A DNA stretch of 64,000 nucleotides from positions 248,001 through 312,000 of the forward strand of contig NC_057827.1 of the NCBI RefSeq assembly GCF_910594005.1. Direction: 5' to 3'. Positions 9,989 to 21,923 of this stretch are shown one piece after another. How positions within the stretch are numbered: the first letter of the stretch is position 1; the number at the start of each line of letters is the position of its first letter. Under the pieces are notes generated by a model. The model saw only the letters and a program-made list of their open reading frames with translations. It ran no database searches and was not told the origin of the DNA. The position numbers and the translations under genes were made by a program. This DNA comes from Cervus elaphus. Taxonomy: Eukaryota > Chordata > Mammalia > Artiodactyla > Cervidae.

Positions 9989-12900
9989 GTGTTCTTGGGG
10001 TTTCTCTGGAGTGCCATCAAGGAAATCAAGGCTCCTTTCATGTGTGATGTGCAACACGGAATTGCTCTGCATGCAGTGCAGGGGAATCGGGCCTCATCTC
10101 GCGGCGAGGGGGAAGTCTCATGGTTTCTCTCGAGTTGCAGCGGGAACCTGGAGTATATTCTCGAGTTACGACGGGGATGGCTCTTCCACACACGTGTGTG
10201 TTCAGCCATGTCAGGACTCCTGCCTAGTTGCGAGGGACATCTCGTGATTCTCCTCGAGGCTTTGCAGGGCAATTGGGACGCCTCTCCAGCTGAGACGGGA
10301 GACCAAGGGTCCCTTTCCACGTGCCACAGGAATCCTGGGTCTCCTATCAAGTTTCACGAGGACTCAGGCATTATCTCATTTGGAGGCACTGATCTCCGCA
10401 TACCTCTGGAGTTTTCAAAGGATGTGAGGCCTCCGGTCGCGATGAGGTGGGGAACTTGGTATTTCTCTGTGGTCTCCACAGGGGATTCAGACATCCTTTC
10501 GTCTTGGGAGATGCAAGACGATCCTGCATTCAAGTCACTGCAGGGATATCCGGCCTTATTTCGAGTCAGGGCATCGCGGTGTCCATTCCACTTGAGGCCG
10601 CAACCTCAGGGTCCCTCTCACATACCTAGAGCTGAGAGAAGCCTCCTCTTGAGGTGCTTGTGGTAAGGTGGTATTCCTCAGGAGTCGAAGCCAGGGACTA
10701 ACCTCTCATCTCGTGTTGATTCTTGGTCCACGGAGCTGTTTCGTGTTGCTACAGTGACCTCAGGATCCCTCTAGCCTTGAAACAGTGTTCTTGGGGTTTC
10801 TCTGGAGTGCCATCAAGGAAATCAAGGCTCCTTTCATGTGTGATGTGCAACACGGAATTGCTCTGCACGCAGTGCAGGGGAATCGGGCCTCATCTCGCGG
10901 CGAGGGGGAAGTCTCATGGTTTTTCTCGAGTTGCGGCGGGAACCTGGGGTATATTCTCGAGTTACGACGGGGATGGCCCTTCCACACACGTGTTTCTTCA
11001 GCCACGTCAGGACTCCTGTCTAGCTGCGAGGGACAACTCGGGATTCTCCTCGAGGCTTTGCAGGGCAATTGGGACGGCTCTCCAGCTGAGACGGGAGACC
11101 AAGTGTCCCTTTCCACGTGCCACAGGAATCCTGGGTCTCCTATCAAGTTTCACGAGGAGTCAGGCATCGTCTCCTTTGGAGGCACTGATCTCCGCATACC
11201 TCTGGAGTTTTCAAAGGATTTGAGGCCTCCTGTCGCGATGAGGTGGGGAACTAGGTCTTTCTCTGTGGTCTCCACAGGGGATTCAGACACCCTTTCGTCT
11301 TGGGAGATGCAAGACGAGCCTGCATTCCAGTCACTGCAGGGATATCCGGCCTTTTTTCGAGTCAGGGCATCACGGTGTCCATTCCACTTGAGGCCACAAA
11401 CTCAGGGTCCCTCTCACATACCTAGAGCTGAAAGAAGCCTCCTCTTGAGGTGCTTGTGGTAAGGTGGTATTCCTCTGGAGTCGAAGCCAGGGACTAACCT
11501 CTCATCTCGAGTTGATTTTTGGTCCACAGAGTTCTTTCGTGTTGCTACAGTGACCTCAGGATCCCTCTAGTCTTGAAACAGTGTTCTTGGGGTTTCTCTG
11601 GAGTGCCATGAAGGAAATCAAGGCTCCTTTCATGTGTGATGTGCAACACGGAATTGCTCTGCACGCAGTGCAGGGGAATCGGGCCTCATCTCGCGGCGAG
11701 GGGGAAGTCTCATGGTTTTTCTCGAGTTGCGGCGGGAACCTGGGGTATATTCTCGAGTTACGACGGGGATGGCCCTTCCACACACGTGTTTGTTCAGCCA
11801 CGTCAGGACTCCTGCCTAGTTGCGAGACACAACTCGGGATTCTCCTCGAGGCTTGGCAAGGCAATTGGGACGCCTCTCCAGCTGAGGCGGGACACCAAGG
11901 GTCCCTTTCCACGTGCCACAGGAATCCTGGGACTCCTATCAAGTTTCACGAGGAGTCAGGCATCGTCTCCTTTGGAGGCACTGATCTCCGCGTACCTCTG
12001 GAGATTTCAAAGGATGTGAGGCCTCCGGTCGCGATGAGGTGGGGAACTAGGTCTTTCTCTGTGGTCTCCACAGGGGATTCAGACATCCTTTCATCTTGGG
12101 AGATGCAAGACGAGCCTGCCTTCAAGTCACTGCAGGGATATCCAGCCTTATTTCACATCAGGGCATCGCGGTGTCCATTCCACTTGAGGCCGCAAACTCA
12201 GGGTCCCTCTCACATACCTAGAGCTGAGAGAAGCCTCCTCTTGAGGTGCTTGTGGTAAGGTGGTATTCCTCTGGAGTCGAAGCCAGGGACTAACGTCTCA
12301 TCTCGAGTTTATTTTTGGTCCACGGAGCTCTTTCGTGTTGCTACAGTGACCTCAGGATCCCTCTAGCCTTGAAACAGTGTTCTTGGGGTTTCTCTGGAGT
12401 GCCATGAAGGAAATCATGGCTCCTTTCATGTGTGATGTGCAACACAGAATTGCTCTGCACGCAGTGCAGGGGAAGCGGGCCTCATCTCGCATCGAGGGGG
12501 AAGTCTCATGGTTTTTCTCGAGTTTCGGCGGGAACCTGGGGTATATTCTCGAGTTACGACGGGGATGGCCCTTCCACACACGTGTTTGTTCAGCCACGTC
12601 AGGACTCTTGCCTTGTTGCGAGACACAATTCGGGATTCTCCTCGAGGCTTGGCAAAGCAATTGGGACGCCTGTCCAGCTGAGGCGGGAGACCAAGGGTCC
12701 TTTTCCACGTGCCACAGGAAACCTGGGACTCCTATCAAGTTTCAGGAGGAGTCAGGCATCGTCTAATTTGGAGGCACTGATCTCCGCGTACCTCTGGAGT
12801 TTTCAAAGGATGTGAGGCCTCCGGTCGCGATGAGGTGGGGAACTAGGTCTTTCTCTGTGGTCTCCACAGGGGATTCAGACATCCTTTCATCTTGGGAGAT

Positions 12901-15900
12901 GCAAGACGAGCCTGCATTGAAGTCACTGCAGGGATATCCAGCCTTATTTCGCGTCAGGGCATCGCGGTGTCCATTCCACTTAAGGCCGCAAACTCAGGGT
13001 CCCTCTCACATACCTAGAGCTGAGAGAAGCCTCCTCTTGAGGTGCTTGTGGTAAGGTGGTATTCCTCTGGAGTCGAAGCCAGGGACTAACCTCTCATCTC
13101 GAGTTGATTTTTGGCCCACGGAGCTCTTTCGTGTTGCTACAGTGACCTCAGGATCCCTCTAGCCTTGAAACAGTGTTCTTGGGGTTTCTCTGGAGTGCCA
13201 TCAAGGAAATCAAGGCTCCTTTCATGTGTGATGTGCAACACGGAATTGCTCTGCACGCAGTGCAGGGTAATCGGGCCTCATCTCGCGGCGAGGGGGAGTC
13301 TCATGGTTTTTCTCGAGTTGCGGCGGGAACCTGGGGTATATTCTCGAGTTACGACGGGGATGGCCCTTCCACCCACGTGTTTCTTCAGCGACGTCAGGAC
13401 TCCTGCCTAGTTGCGAGGGACAACTCTGGATTCTCCTCGAGGCTTGGCAGGGCAATTGGGACGCCTCTCCAGCTGAGGCGGGAGACCAAGTGTCCCTTTC
13501 CAAGTGCCACAGGAATCCTGGGACTCCTATCAAGTTTCACGAGGAGTCAGGCATCGTCTCCTTTGGAGGCACTGATCTCCGCGTACCTCTGGAGTTTTCA
13601 AAGGATGTGAGGCTATCGGTCGCGATGAGGTGGGGAACTAAGTCTTTCTCTGTGCATTCCACAGGGGATTCAGACATCCTTTCGTCCTGGGAGATGCAAA
13701 ACGAGCCTGCATTGAAGTCACTGCAGGGATATCCGGCCTTATTTCGAGTCAGGGCATCACAGTGTCCATTCCACTTGAGGCCGCAAACTCAGGGTCCCTC
13801 TCACATACCTAGAGCTGAGAGAAGCCTCCTCTTGAGGTGCTTGTGGTAAGGTGGTATTCCTCTGGAGACGAATCCAGGGACTAACCTCTCTTTTCGAGTT
13901 GATTTTTGGTCCACAGAGTTCTTTCGTGTTGCTACAGTGACCTCAGGATCCCTCTATCTTTGAAACAGTGTTCTTGGGGTTTCTCTGGAGTGCCATCAAG
14001 GAAATCAAGGCTCCTTTCATGTGTGATGTGCAAGACGGAATTGCTCTGCACGCAGTACAGGGGAATCGGGCCTCATCTCGCGGCGAGGGGGAAGTCTCAT
14101 GGTTTTTCTCGAGTTGCGGCGGGAACCTGGGGTATATTCTCGAGTTACGACGGGGATGGCCCTTCCACCCACGTGTTTGTTCAGCCTCGTCAGGACTCCT
14201 GCCTAGTTGCGAGGGACAACTCGGGATTCTCCTCGAGGCTTGGCAGGGTAATTGGAACGCCTCTCCAGCTGAGGCGGGAGACCAAGTGTCCCTTTCCACC
14301 TGCCACAAGAATCCTGGGACTGCTATCAAGTTTCACGAGAAGTCAGGCATCGTCTCCTTTGGAGGCACTGATCTCCGCGTACCTCTGGAGTTTTAAAAGG
14401 ATGTGAGGCCTCCGGTCACGATGAGGTGGGGAACTAGGTCTTTCTCTGTGGTCTCCACAGGGGATTCAGACATCCTTTCTTCTTGGGAGATGCAAGACGA
14501 GCCTGCATTGAAGTCACTGCAGGGATATCCGGCCTTATTTCGAGTCAGGGCATCGCGGCGTCCATTCCACTTGAGGCCGCAAACTCAGGGTTCCTCTCAC
14601 AAACCTAGAGCTGAGAGAGCCTCCTCTTGAGGTGCTTGTGGTAAGGTGGTATTCCTCAGGAGTCGAAGCCAGGGAATAACCTCTCATCTCGTGTTGATTC
14701 TTGGTCCACGGAGCTCTTTCATGTTGCTACAGTGACCTCAGGATCCCTCTAGCCTTGAAACAGTGTTCTTGGGGTTTCTCTGGAGTGCCATCAAGGAAAT
14801 CAAGGCTCCTTTCATGTGTGATGTGCAACACGGAATTTCTCTGCACGCAGTGCAGGGGAATCGGGCCTCATCTCGCGGCGAGGGGAAGTCTCATGATTTT
14901 TCTCGAGTTGCGGCGGGAACCTGGGGTATATTCTCGAGTTACGACGGGGATGGCCCTTCCACCCACGTGATTCTTCAGCGACGTCAGGACTCCTGCCTAG
15001 TTGCGAGGGACAACTCTGGATTTTCCTCGAGGCTTGGCAGGGCAATTGGGATGCCTCTCCAGCTGAGGCGGGAGACCAAGTGTCCCTTTCCAAGTGCCAC
15101 AGGAATCCTGGGACTGCTATCAAGTTTCACGAGGAGTCAGGCATCGTCTCCTTTGGAGGCACTGATCTCCGCGTACCTCTGGAGTTTTCAAAGGATGTGA
15201 GGCTATCGGTCGCGATGAGCTGGGGAACTAAGTCTTTCTCTGTGCTTTCCACAGGGGATTCAGACATCCTTTCGTCCTGGGAGATGCAAGACGAGCCTGC
15301 ATTGAAGTCACTGCAGGGATATCCGGCCTTATTTCGAGTCAGGGCATCGCGGTGTCCATTCCACTTGAGGCCGCAAACTCAGGGTCCCTCTCACATACCT
15401 AGAGCTGAGAGAAGCCTCCTCTTGAGGTGCTTGTGGTAAGGTGGTATTCCTCTGGAGACGAATCCAGGGACTAACCTCTCTTTTCGAGTTGATTTTTGGT
15501 CCACAGAGTTCTTTCGTGTTGCTACAGTGACCTCAGGATCCCTCTAGCCTTGAAACAGTGTTCTTGGGGTTTCTCTGGAGTGCCATCAAGGAAATCAAGG
15601 CTCCTTTCATGTGTGATGTGCAAGACGGAATTGCTCTGCACGCAGTACAGGGGAATCGGGCCTCATCTCGCATCGAGGGGGTAGTCTCATGGTTTTTGTC
15701 GAGTTGCGGCGGGAACCTGGGGTATATTCTCGAGTTACGACGGGGATGGCCCTTCCACCCACGTGTTTGTTCAGCCACGTCAGGACTCTTGCCTAGTTGC
15801 GAGGGACAACTCGGGATTCTCCTCGAGGCTTTGCAGGGCAATTGGGACGCCTCTCCAGCTGAGACGGGAGACCAAGGGTCCCTTTCCACGTGACACAGGA

Positions 15901-17944
15901 ATCCTGGGTCTCCTATCAAGTTTCACGAGGAGTCAGGCATCGTCTCCTTTGGAGGCACTGATCTCCGCATACCTGTGGAGTTTTCAAAGGATTTGAGGCC
16001 TCCTGTCGCGATGAGGTGGGGAACTAGGTCTTTCTCTGTGGTCTCCACAGGGGATTCAGACACCCTTTCGTCTTGGGAGATGCAAGACGAGCCTGCATTC
16101 AAGTCACTGCAGGGATATCCGGCCTTATTTCGAGTCAGGGCATCGCGGTGTCCATTCCACTTGAGGCCGCCAACTCAGGGTCCCTCTCACATACCTAGAG
16201 CTGAGAGAAGCCTCCTCTTGAGGTGCTTGTGGTAAGGTGGTATTCCTCTGGAGTCGAAGCCAGGGACTAACCTCTCATCTCGAGTTGATTTTTGGTCCAC
16301 GGAGCTCTTTCGTATTGCTACAGTGACCTCAGGATCCCTCTAGCCTTGAAACAGTGTTCTTGGGCTTTCTCTGGAGTGCCATGAAGGAAATCAAGGCTCC
16401 TTTCATGTGTGATGTGCAACACAGAATTGCTCTGCACGCAGTGCAGGGGAATCGGGCCTCATCTCGCGGCGAGGGGGAAGTCTCATGGTTTTTCTCAAGT
16501 TGCGGCGGGAACCTGGGGTATATTCTCGAGTTACGACGGGGATGGCCCTTCCACCCACGTGTTTCTTCAGCGACGTCAGGACTCCTGCCTAGTTGCGAGG
16601 GACAACTCTGGATTCTCCTCGAGGCTTGGCAGGGCAATTGGGACGCCTCTCCAGCTGAGGCGGGAGACCAAGTGTCCCTTTCCAAGTGCCACAGGAATCC
16701 TGGGACTCCTATCAAATTTCACGAGGAGTCAGGCATCGTCTCCTTTGGAGGCACTGATCTCCGCGTACCTCTGGAGTTTTCAAAGGATGTGAGGCTATCG
16801 GTCGCAATGAGGTGGGGAACTAAGTCTTTCTCTGTGCTTTCCACAGGGGATTCAGACATCCTTTCGTCCTGGGAGATGCAAGACGAGCCTGCATTGAAGT
16901 CACTGCAGGGATATCCGGCCTTATTTCGAGTCAGGGCATCGCGGTGTCCATTCCACTTGAGGCCGCAAACTCAGGGTCCCTCTCACATACCTATAGATGA
17001 GAGAAGCCTCCTCTTGAGGTGCTTGTGGTAAGGTGGTATTCCTCTGGAGATGAATCCAGGGACTAACCTCTCTTTTCGAGTTGATTTTTGGTCAACAGAG
17101 TTCTTTCGTGTTGCTACAGTGACCTCAGGATCCCTCTATCCTTGAAACAGTGTTCTTGGGGTTTCTCTGGAGTGCCATTAAGGAAATCAAGGCTCCTTTC
17201 ATGTGTGATGTGCAAGACGGAATTGCTCTGCACGCAGTACAGGGGAATCGGGCCTCATCTCGCATCGAGGGGGAAGTCTCATGGTTTTTCTCGAGTTGCG
17301 GCGGGAACCAGGGGTATATTCTCGAGTTACGACGGGGATGGCCCTTCCACCCACGTGTTTGTTCAGCCACGTCAGGACTCCTGCCTAGTTGCGAGACACA
17401 ACTCGGGATTCTCCTCGAGGCTTGGCAAGGCAATTGGGACGCCTCTCCAGCTGAGGCGGGAGACCAAGGGTCCCTTTCCACGTGCCACAAGAATCCTGGG
17501 ACTCCTATCAAGTTTCACGAGGAGTCAGGCATCGTCTCCTTTGGAGGCACTGATCTCCGCGTACCTCTGGAGTTTTCAAAGGATGTCAGGCCTCCGGTCG
17601 CGATGAGGTGGGGAACTAGGTCTTTCTCTGTGGTCTCCACAGGGGATTCAGACATCCTTTCTTCTTGGGAGATGCAAGACGAGCCTGCATTCAAGTCACT
17701 GCAGGGATATCCGGCCTTATTTCGAGTCAGGGCATCGCGGTGTCCATTCCACTTGAGGCCGCAAACTCAGGATCCCTCTCACATACCTAGAGCTGAGAGA
17801 AGCCTCCTCTTGAGGTGCTTGTGGTAAGGTGGTATTCCTCAGGAGGCGAAGCCAGGGACTAACTCTCATCTCGTGTTGATTCTTGGTCCACGGAGCTCTT
17901 TCGTGTTGCTACAGTGACCTCAGGATCCCTCTAGCCTTGAAACA
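9989..17944 (+). repeat. Monomers 13-22 (R R S S P Q P Q/R P Q), paralogue of 35.5-47 kb
   Basis: Starts: 9989, 10785, 11581, 12377, 13173, 13968, 14763, 15558, 16354, 17150. Monomers 13, 14 and 15 match 35454, 36250 and 37046 (offset 25,465). The fourth matches 38638 and 41822, and the fifth and sixth match 42618 and 43413 (offset 29,445). The offset jump shows that the left copy lacks monomers present on the right (the class R monomer at 37842 and the tandem duplication there). The 13968-14763 pair also matches 46597-47392 and its later copies. One-base deletions occur at about 13291 (GGGGGAGTC), 14611 (GAGAGAGCC), 14883 (GCGAGGGGAAG) and 17863 (ACTAACTCTC). Confidence 0.85.
15558..16353 (+). 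repeat. Hybrid monomer 20 (Q left part, R right part)
   Basis: The left part is class Q and shares GAGGGGGTAGTC and GGTTTTTGTCGAG with the monomer at 44209. The right part is class R and shares the rare CACGTGACACAGG and ATACCTGTGGAG with the monomer at 45005, which directly follows 44209. This copy therefore looks like a fusion of two neighbours with loss of one 796-bp unit; the junction lies between about 15.70 and 15.89 kb. Confidence 0.72.
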
Positions 17945-20900
17945 GTGTTCTTGGGGTTTCTCTGGAGTGCCATCAAGGAAATCAAGGCTCCTTTCATGTG
18001 TGATGTGCAACACGGAATTGCTCTGCACGCAGTGCAGGGGAATCGGGCCTCATCTCGCGGCGAGGGGGAAGTCTCATGGTTTTTCTCGCGTTGCGGCGGG
18101 AACCTGGGGTATATTCTCGAGTTCCGACGGGGATGGCCCTTCCACACACGTGTGTGTTCAGCCATGTCAGGACTCCTGCCTAGTTGCGAGACACAACTCG
18201 GGATTCTCCTCGAGGCTTTGCAGGGCAATTGGGACGCCTCTCCAGCTGAGACGGGAGACCAAGGGTCCCTTTCCACGTGCCACAGGAATCCTGGGTCTCC
18301 TATCAAGTCTCAGGAGGAGTCAGGCATCGTCTCCTTTGGAGGCACTGATCTCCGCATACCTCTGGAGTTTTCAAAGGATTTGAGGCCTCCTGTCGCGATG
18401 AGGTGGGGAACTAGGTCTTTCTCTGTGGTCTCCACAGGGGATTCAGACACCCTTTCGTCTTGGGAGATGCAAGACGAGCCTGCATTCCAGTCACTGCAGG
18501 GATATCCGGCCTTATTTCGAGTCAGGGCATCGCGGTGTCCATTCCACTTGAGGCCGCAAACTCAGGGTCCCTCTCACATACCTAGAGCTGAGAGAAGCCT
18601 CCTCTTGAGGTGCTTGTGGTAAGGTGGTATTCCTCTGGAGTCGAAGCCAGGGACTAACCTCTCATCTCGAGTTGATTTTTGGTCCACGGAGCTCTTTCGT
18701 GTTGCTACAGTGACTTCAGGATCCCTCTAGCCTTGAAACAGTGTTCTTGGGGTTTCTCTGGAGTGCCATGAAGGAAATCAAGGCTCCTTTCATGTGTGAT
18801 GTGCAACACAGAATTGCTCTGCACGCAGTGCAGGGGAATCGGGCCTCATCTCGCGGCGAGGGGGAAGTCTCATGGTTTTTCTCGAGTTGCGGCGGGAACC
18901 TGGGGTATATTCTCGAGTTACGACGGGGTTGGCCCTTCCACCCACGTGTTTGTTCAGCGACGTCAGGACTCCTGCCTAGTTGCGAGGGACAACTCTGGAT
19001 TCTCTTCGAGGCTTGGCAGTGCAATTGGGACGCCTCTCCAGCTGAGACGGGAGACGAAGGGTCCCTTTCCACGTGCCACAGGAATCCTGGGTCTCCTATG
19101 AAGTTTCACGAGAAGTCAGGCATCGTCTCCTTTGGAGGCACTGATCTCCGCATACCTCTGGAGTTTTCAAAGGATTTGAGGCCTCCTGTCGCGATGAGGT
19201 GGGGAACTAGGTCTTTCTCTGTGGTCTCCACAGGTGATTCAGACACCCTTTCGTCTTGGGAGATGCAAGACGAGCCTGCATTCCAGTCACTGCAGGGATA
19301 TCCGGCCTTATTTCGAGTCAGGGCATCGCGGTGTCCATTCCACTTGAGGCCACAAACTCAGGATCCCTCTCACATACCTAGAGCTGAGAGAAGCCTCCTC
19401 TTGAGGTGCTTGTGGTAAGGTGGTATTCCTCTGGAGTCGAAGCCAGGGACTAACCTCTCATCTCGAGTTGATTTTTGGTCCACGGAGCACTTTCGTGTTG
19501 CTACAGTGACCTCAGGATCCCTCTAGCCTTGAAACAGTGTTCTTGGGGTTTCTCTGGAGTGCCATGAAGGAAATCAAGGCTCCTTTCATGTGTGATGTGC
19601 AACACAGAATTGCTCTGCACGCAGTGCAGGGGAATCGGGCCTCATCTCGCGGCGAGGGGAAATCTCATGGTTTTTCTCGAGTTGCGGCGGGAACCTGGGG
19701 TATATTCTCGAGTTACGACGGGGATGGCCCTTCCACACACGTGTTTGTTCAGCCACGTCAGGACTCTTGCCTAGTTGTGAGACACAACTCGGGATTCTCC
19801 TCGAGGCTTGGCAAGGCAATTGGGACGCCTCTCCAGCTGAGGCGGGAGACAAAGGGTCCCTTTCCACGTGCCACAGGAATCCTGGGACTCCTATCAAGTT
19901 TCACGATGAGTCAGGCATCGTCTCCTTTGGAGGCACTGATCTCCGCGTACATCTGGAGTTTTCAAAGGATGTGAGGCCTCCGGTCGCGGTGAGTTGGCGA
20001 ACTAAGTCTTTCTCTGTGGTCTCCACAGGGGATTCAGACATCCTTTCATCTTGGGAGATGCAAGACGAGCCTGCATTCAAGTCACTGCAGGGATATCCAG
20101 CCTTATTTCGCGTCAGGGCATCGCGGTGTCCACTCCACTTGAGGCCGCAAACTCAGGGTCCCTCTCACATACCTAGAGCTGAGAGAAGCCTCCTCTTGAG
20201 GTGCTTGTGGTAAGGTGGTATTCCTCTGGAGTCGAAGCCAGGGACTAACCTCTCATCTCGAGTTGATTTTGGGTCCACGGAGCTCTTTCGTGTTGCTACA
20301 GTGACCTCAGGATCCCTCTAGCCTTGAAACAGTGTTCTTGGGGTTTCTCTGGAGTGCCATCAAGGAAATCAAGGCTCCTTTCATGTGTGATGTGCAACAC
20401 GGAATTGCACTGCATGCAGTGCAGGGGAATCGGGCCTCATCTCGCGGCGAGGGGGAAGTCTCATGGTTTTTCTCGAGTTGCGGCGGGAACCTGGGGTATA
20501 TTCTCGAGTTACGACGGGGATGGCCCTTCCACCCACGTGTTTCTTCAGCGACGTCAGGACTCCTGCCTAGTTGCGAGGGACAACTCTGGATTCTCCTCGA
20601 GGCTTGGCAGGGCAATTGGGACGCCTCTCCAGCTGAAGTGGGAGACCAAGTGTCCCTTTCCAAGTGCCACAGGAATCCTGGGACTCCTATCAAGATTCAC
20701 GAGAAGTCAGGCATCGTCTCCTTTAGATGCACTGATCTCCGCGTACCTCTGGAGTTTTCAAGGGATGTGAGGCCTCCGGTCGCGATGAGGTGGGGAACTA
20801 AGTCTTTCTCTGTGCTTTCCACAGGGGATTCAGACATCCTTTCGTCTTGGGAGATGCAAGACGAGCCTGCATTGAAGTCACTGCAGGGATATCCGGCCTT

Positions 20901-21923
20901 ATTTCGAGTCAGGGCATCGCGGTGTCCATTCCACTTGAGGCCGCAAACTCAGGGTCCCTCTCACATACCTAGAGCTGAGAGAAGTTTCCTCTTGAGGTGC
21001 TTGTGATAAGGTGGTATTCCTCTGGAGACGAATCCAGGGACTAACCTCTCTTTTCGAGTTGATTTTTGGTCCACAGAGTTCTTTCGTGTTGCTACAGTGA
21101 CCTCAGGATCCCTCTATCCTTGAAACAGTGTTCTTGGGGTTTCTCTGGAGTGCCATCAAGGAAATCAAGGCTCCTTTCATGTGTGATGTGCAACACGGAA
21201 TTGCTCTGCACGCAGTGCAGGGGAATCGGGCCTCATCTCGCGGCGAGGGGTAAGTCTCATGGTTTTTCTCGAGTTGCGGCGGGAACCTGGGGTATATTCT
21301 CGAGTTACGACGGGGATGGCCCTTCCACCCACGTGTTTCTTCAGCCACGTCAGGACTCCTGCCTAGTTGCGAGGGACAACTCGGGATTCTCCTCGAGGCT
21401 TTGCAGGGAAATTGGGACGCCTCTCCAGCTGAAACGGGAGACCAAGGGTCCCTTTCCACGTGCCACAGGAATCCTGGGTCTCCTATCAAGTTTCACGAGG
21501 AGTCAGGCATCGTCTTCTTTGGAGGCACTGATCTCCGCATACCTCTGGAGTTTTCAAAAGATTTGAGGCCTCCTGTCGCGATGAGGTGGGGAACTAGGTC
21601 TTTCTCTGTGGTCTCCACAGGGGATTCAGACACCCTTTCGTCTTGGGAGATGCAAGACGAGTCTGCATTCCAGTCACTGCAGGGATATCCGGCCTTATTT
21701 CGAGTCAGGGCATCGCGGTGTCCATTCCACTTGAGGCCGCAAACTCAGGGGCCCTCTCACATACCTAGAGCTGAGAGAAGCCTCCTCTTGAGGTGCTTGT
21801 GGTAAGGTGGTATTCCTCTGGAGTCGAAGCCAGGGACTAACCTCTCATCTCGAGTTGATTTTTGGTCCACGGAGCTCTTTCGTGTTGCTACAGTGACCTC
21901 AGGATCCCTCTAGCCTTGAAACA
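17945..21923 (+). repeat. Monomers 23-27 (R P/R S P R)
   Basis: Starts: 17945, 18741, 19537, 20332, 21128. No long near-identical partner segment was noticed for this stretch. Monomer 24 joins P-like CAACTCTGGATTC to R-like GCTGAGACGGGAG and CAGACACCC. Monomer 25 (class S) is 795 bp through a shortened G run (GCGAGGGGAAATC, about 19652). Monomer 26 is class P but has GAGGCCTCCGG where P normally reads GAGGCTATCGG. Monomer 27 is unusual in being class R directly after the P-type linker, where class Q is expected. Confidence 0.8.
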
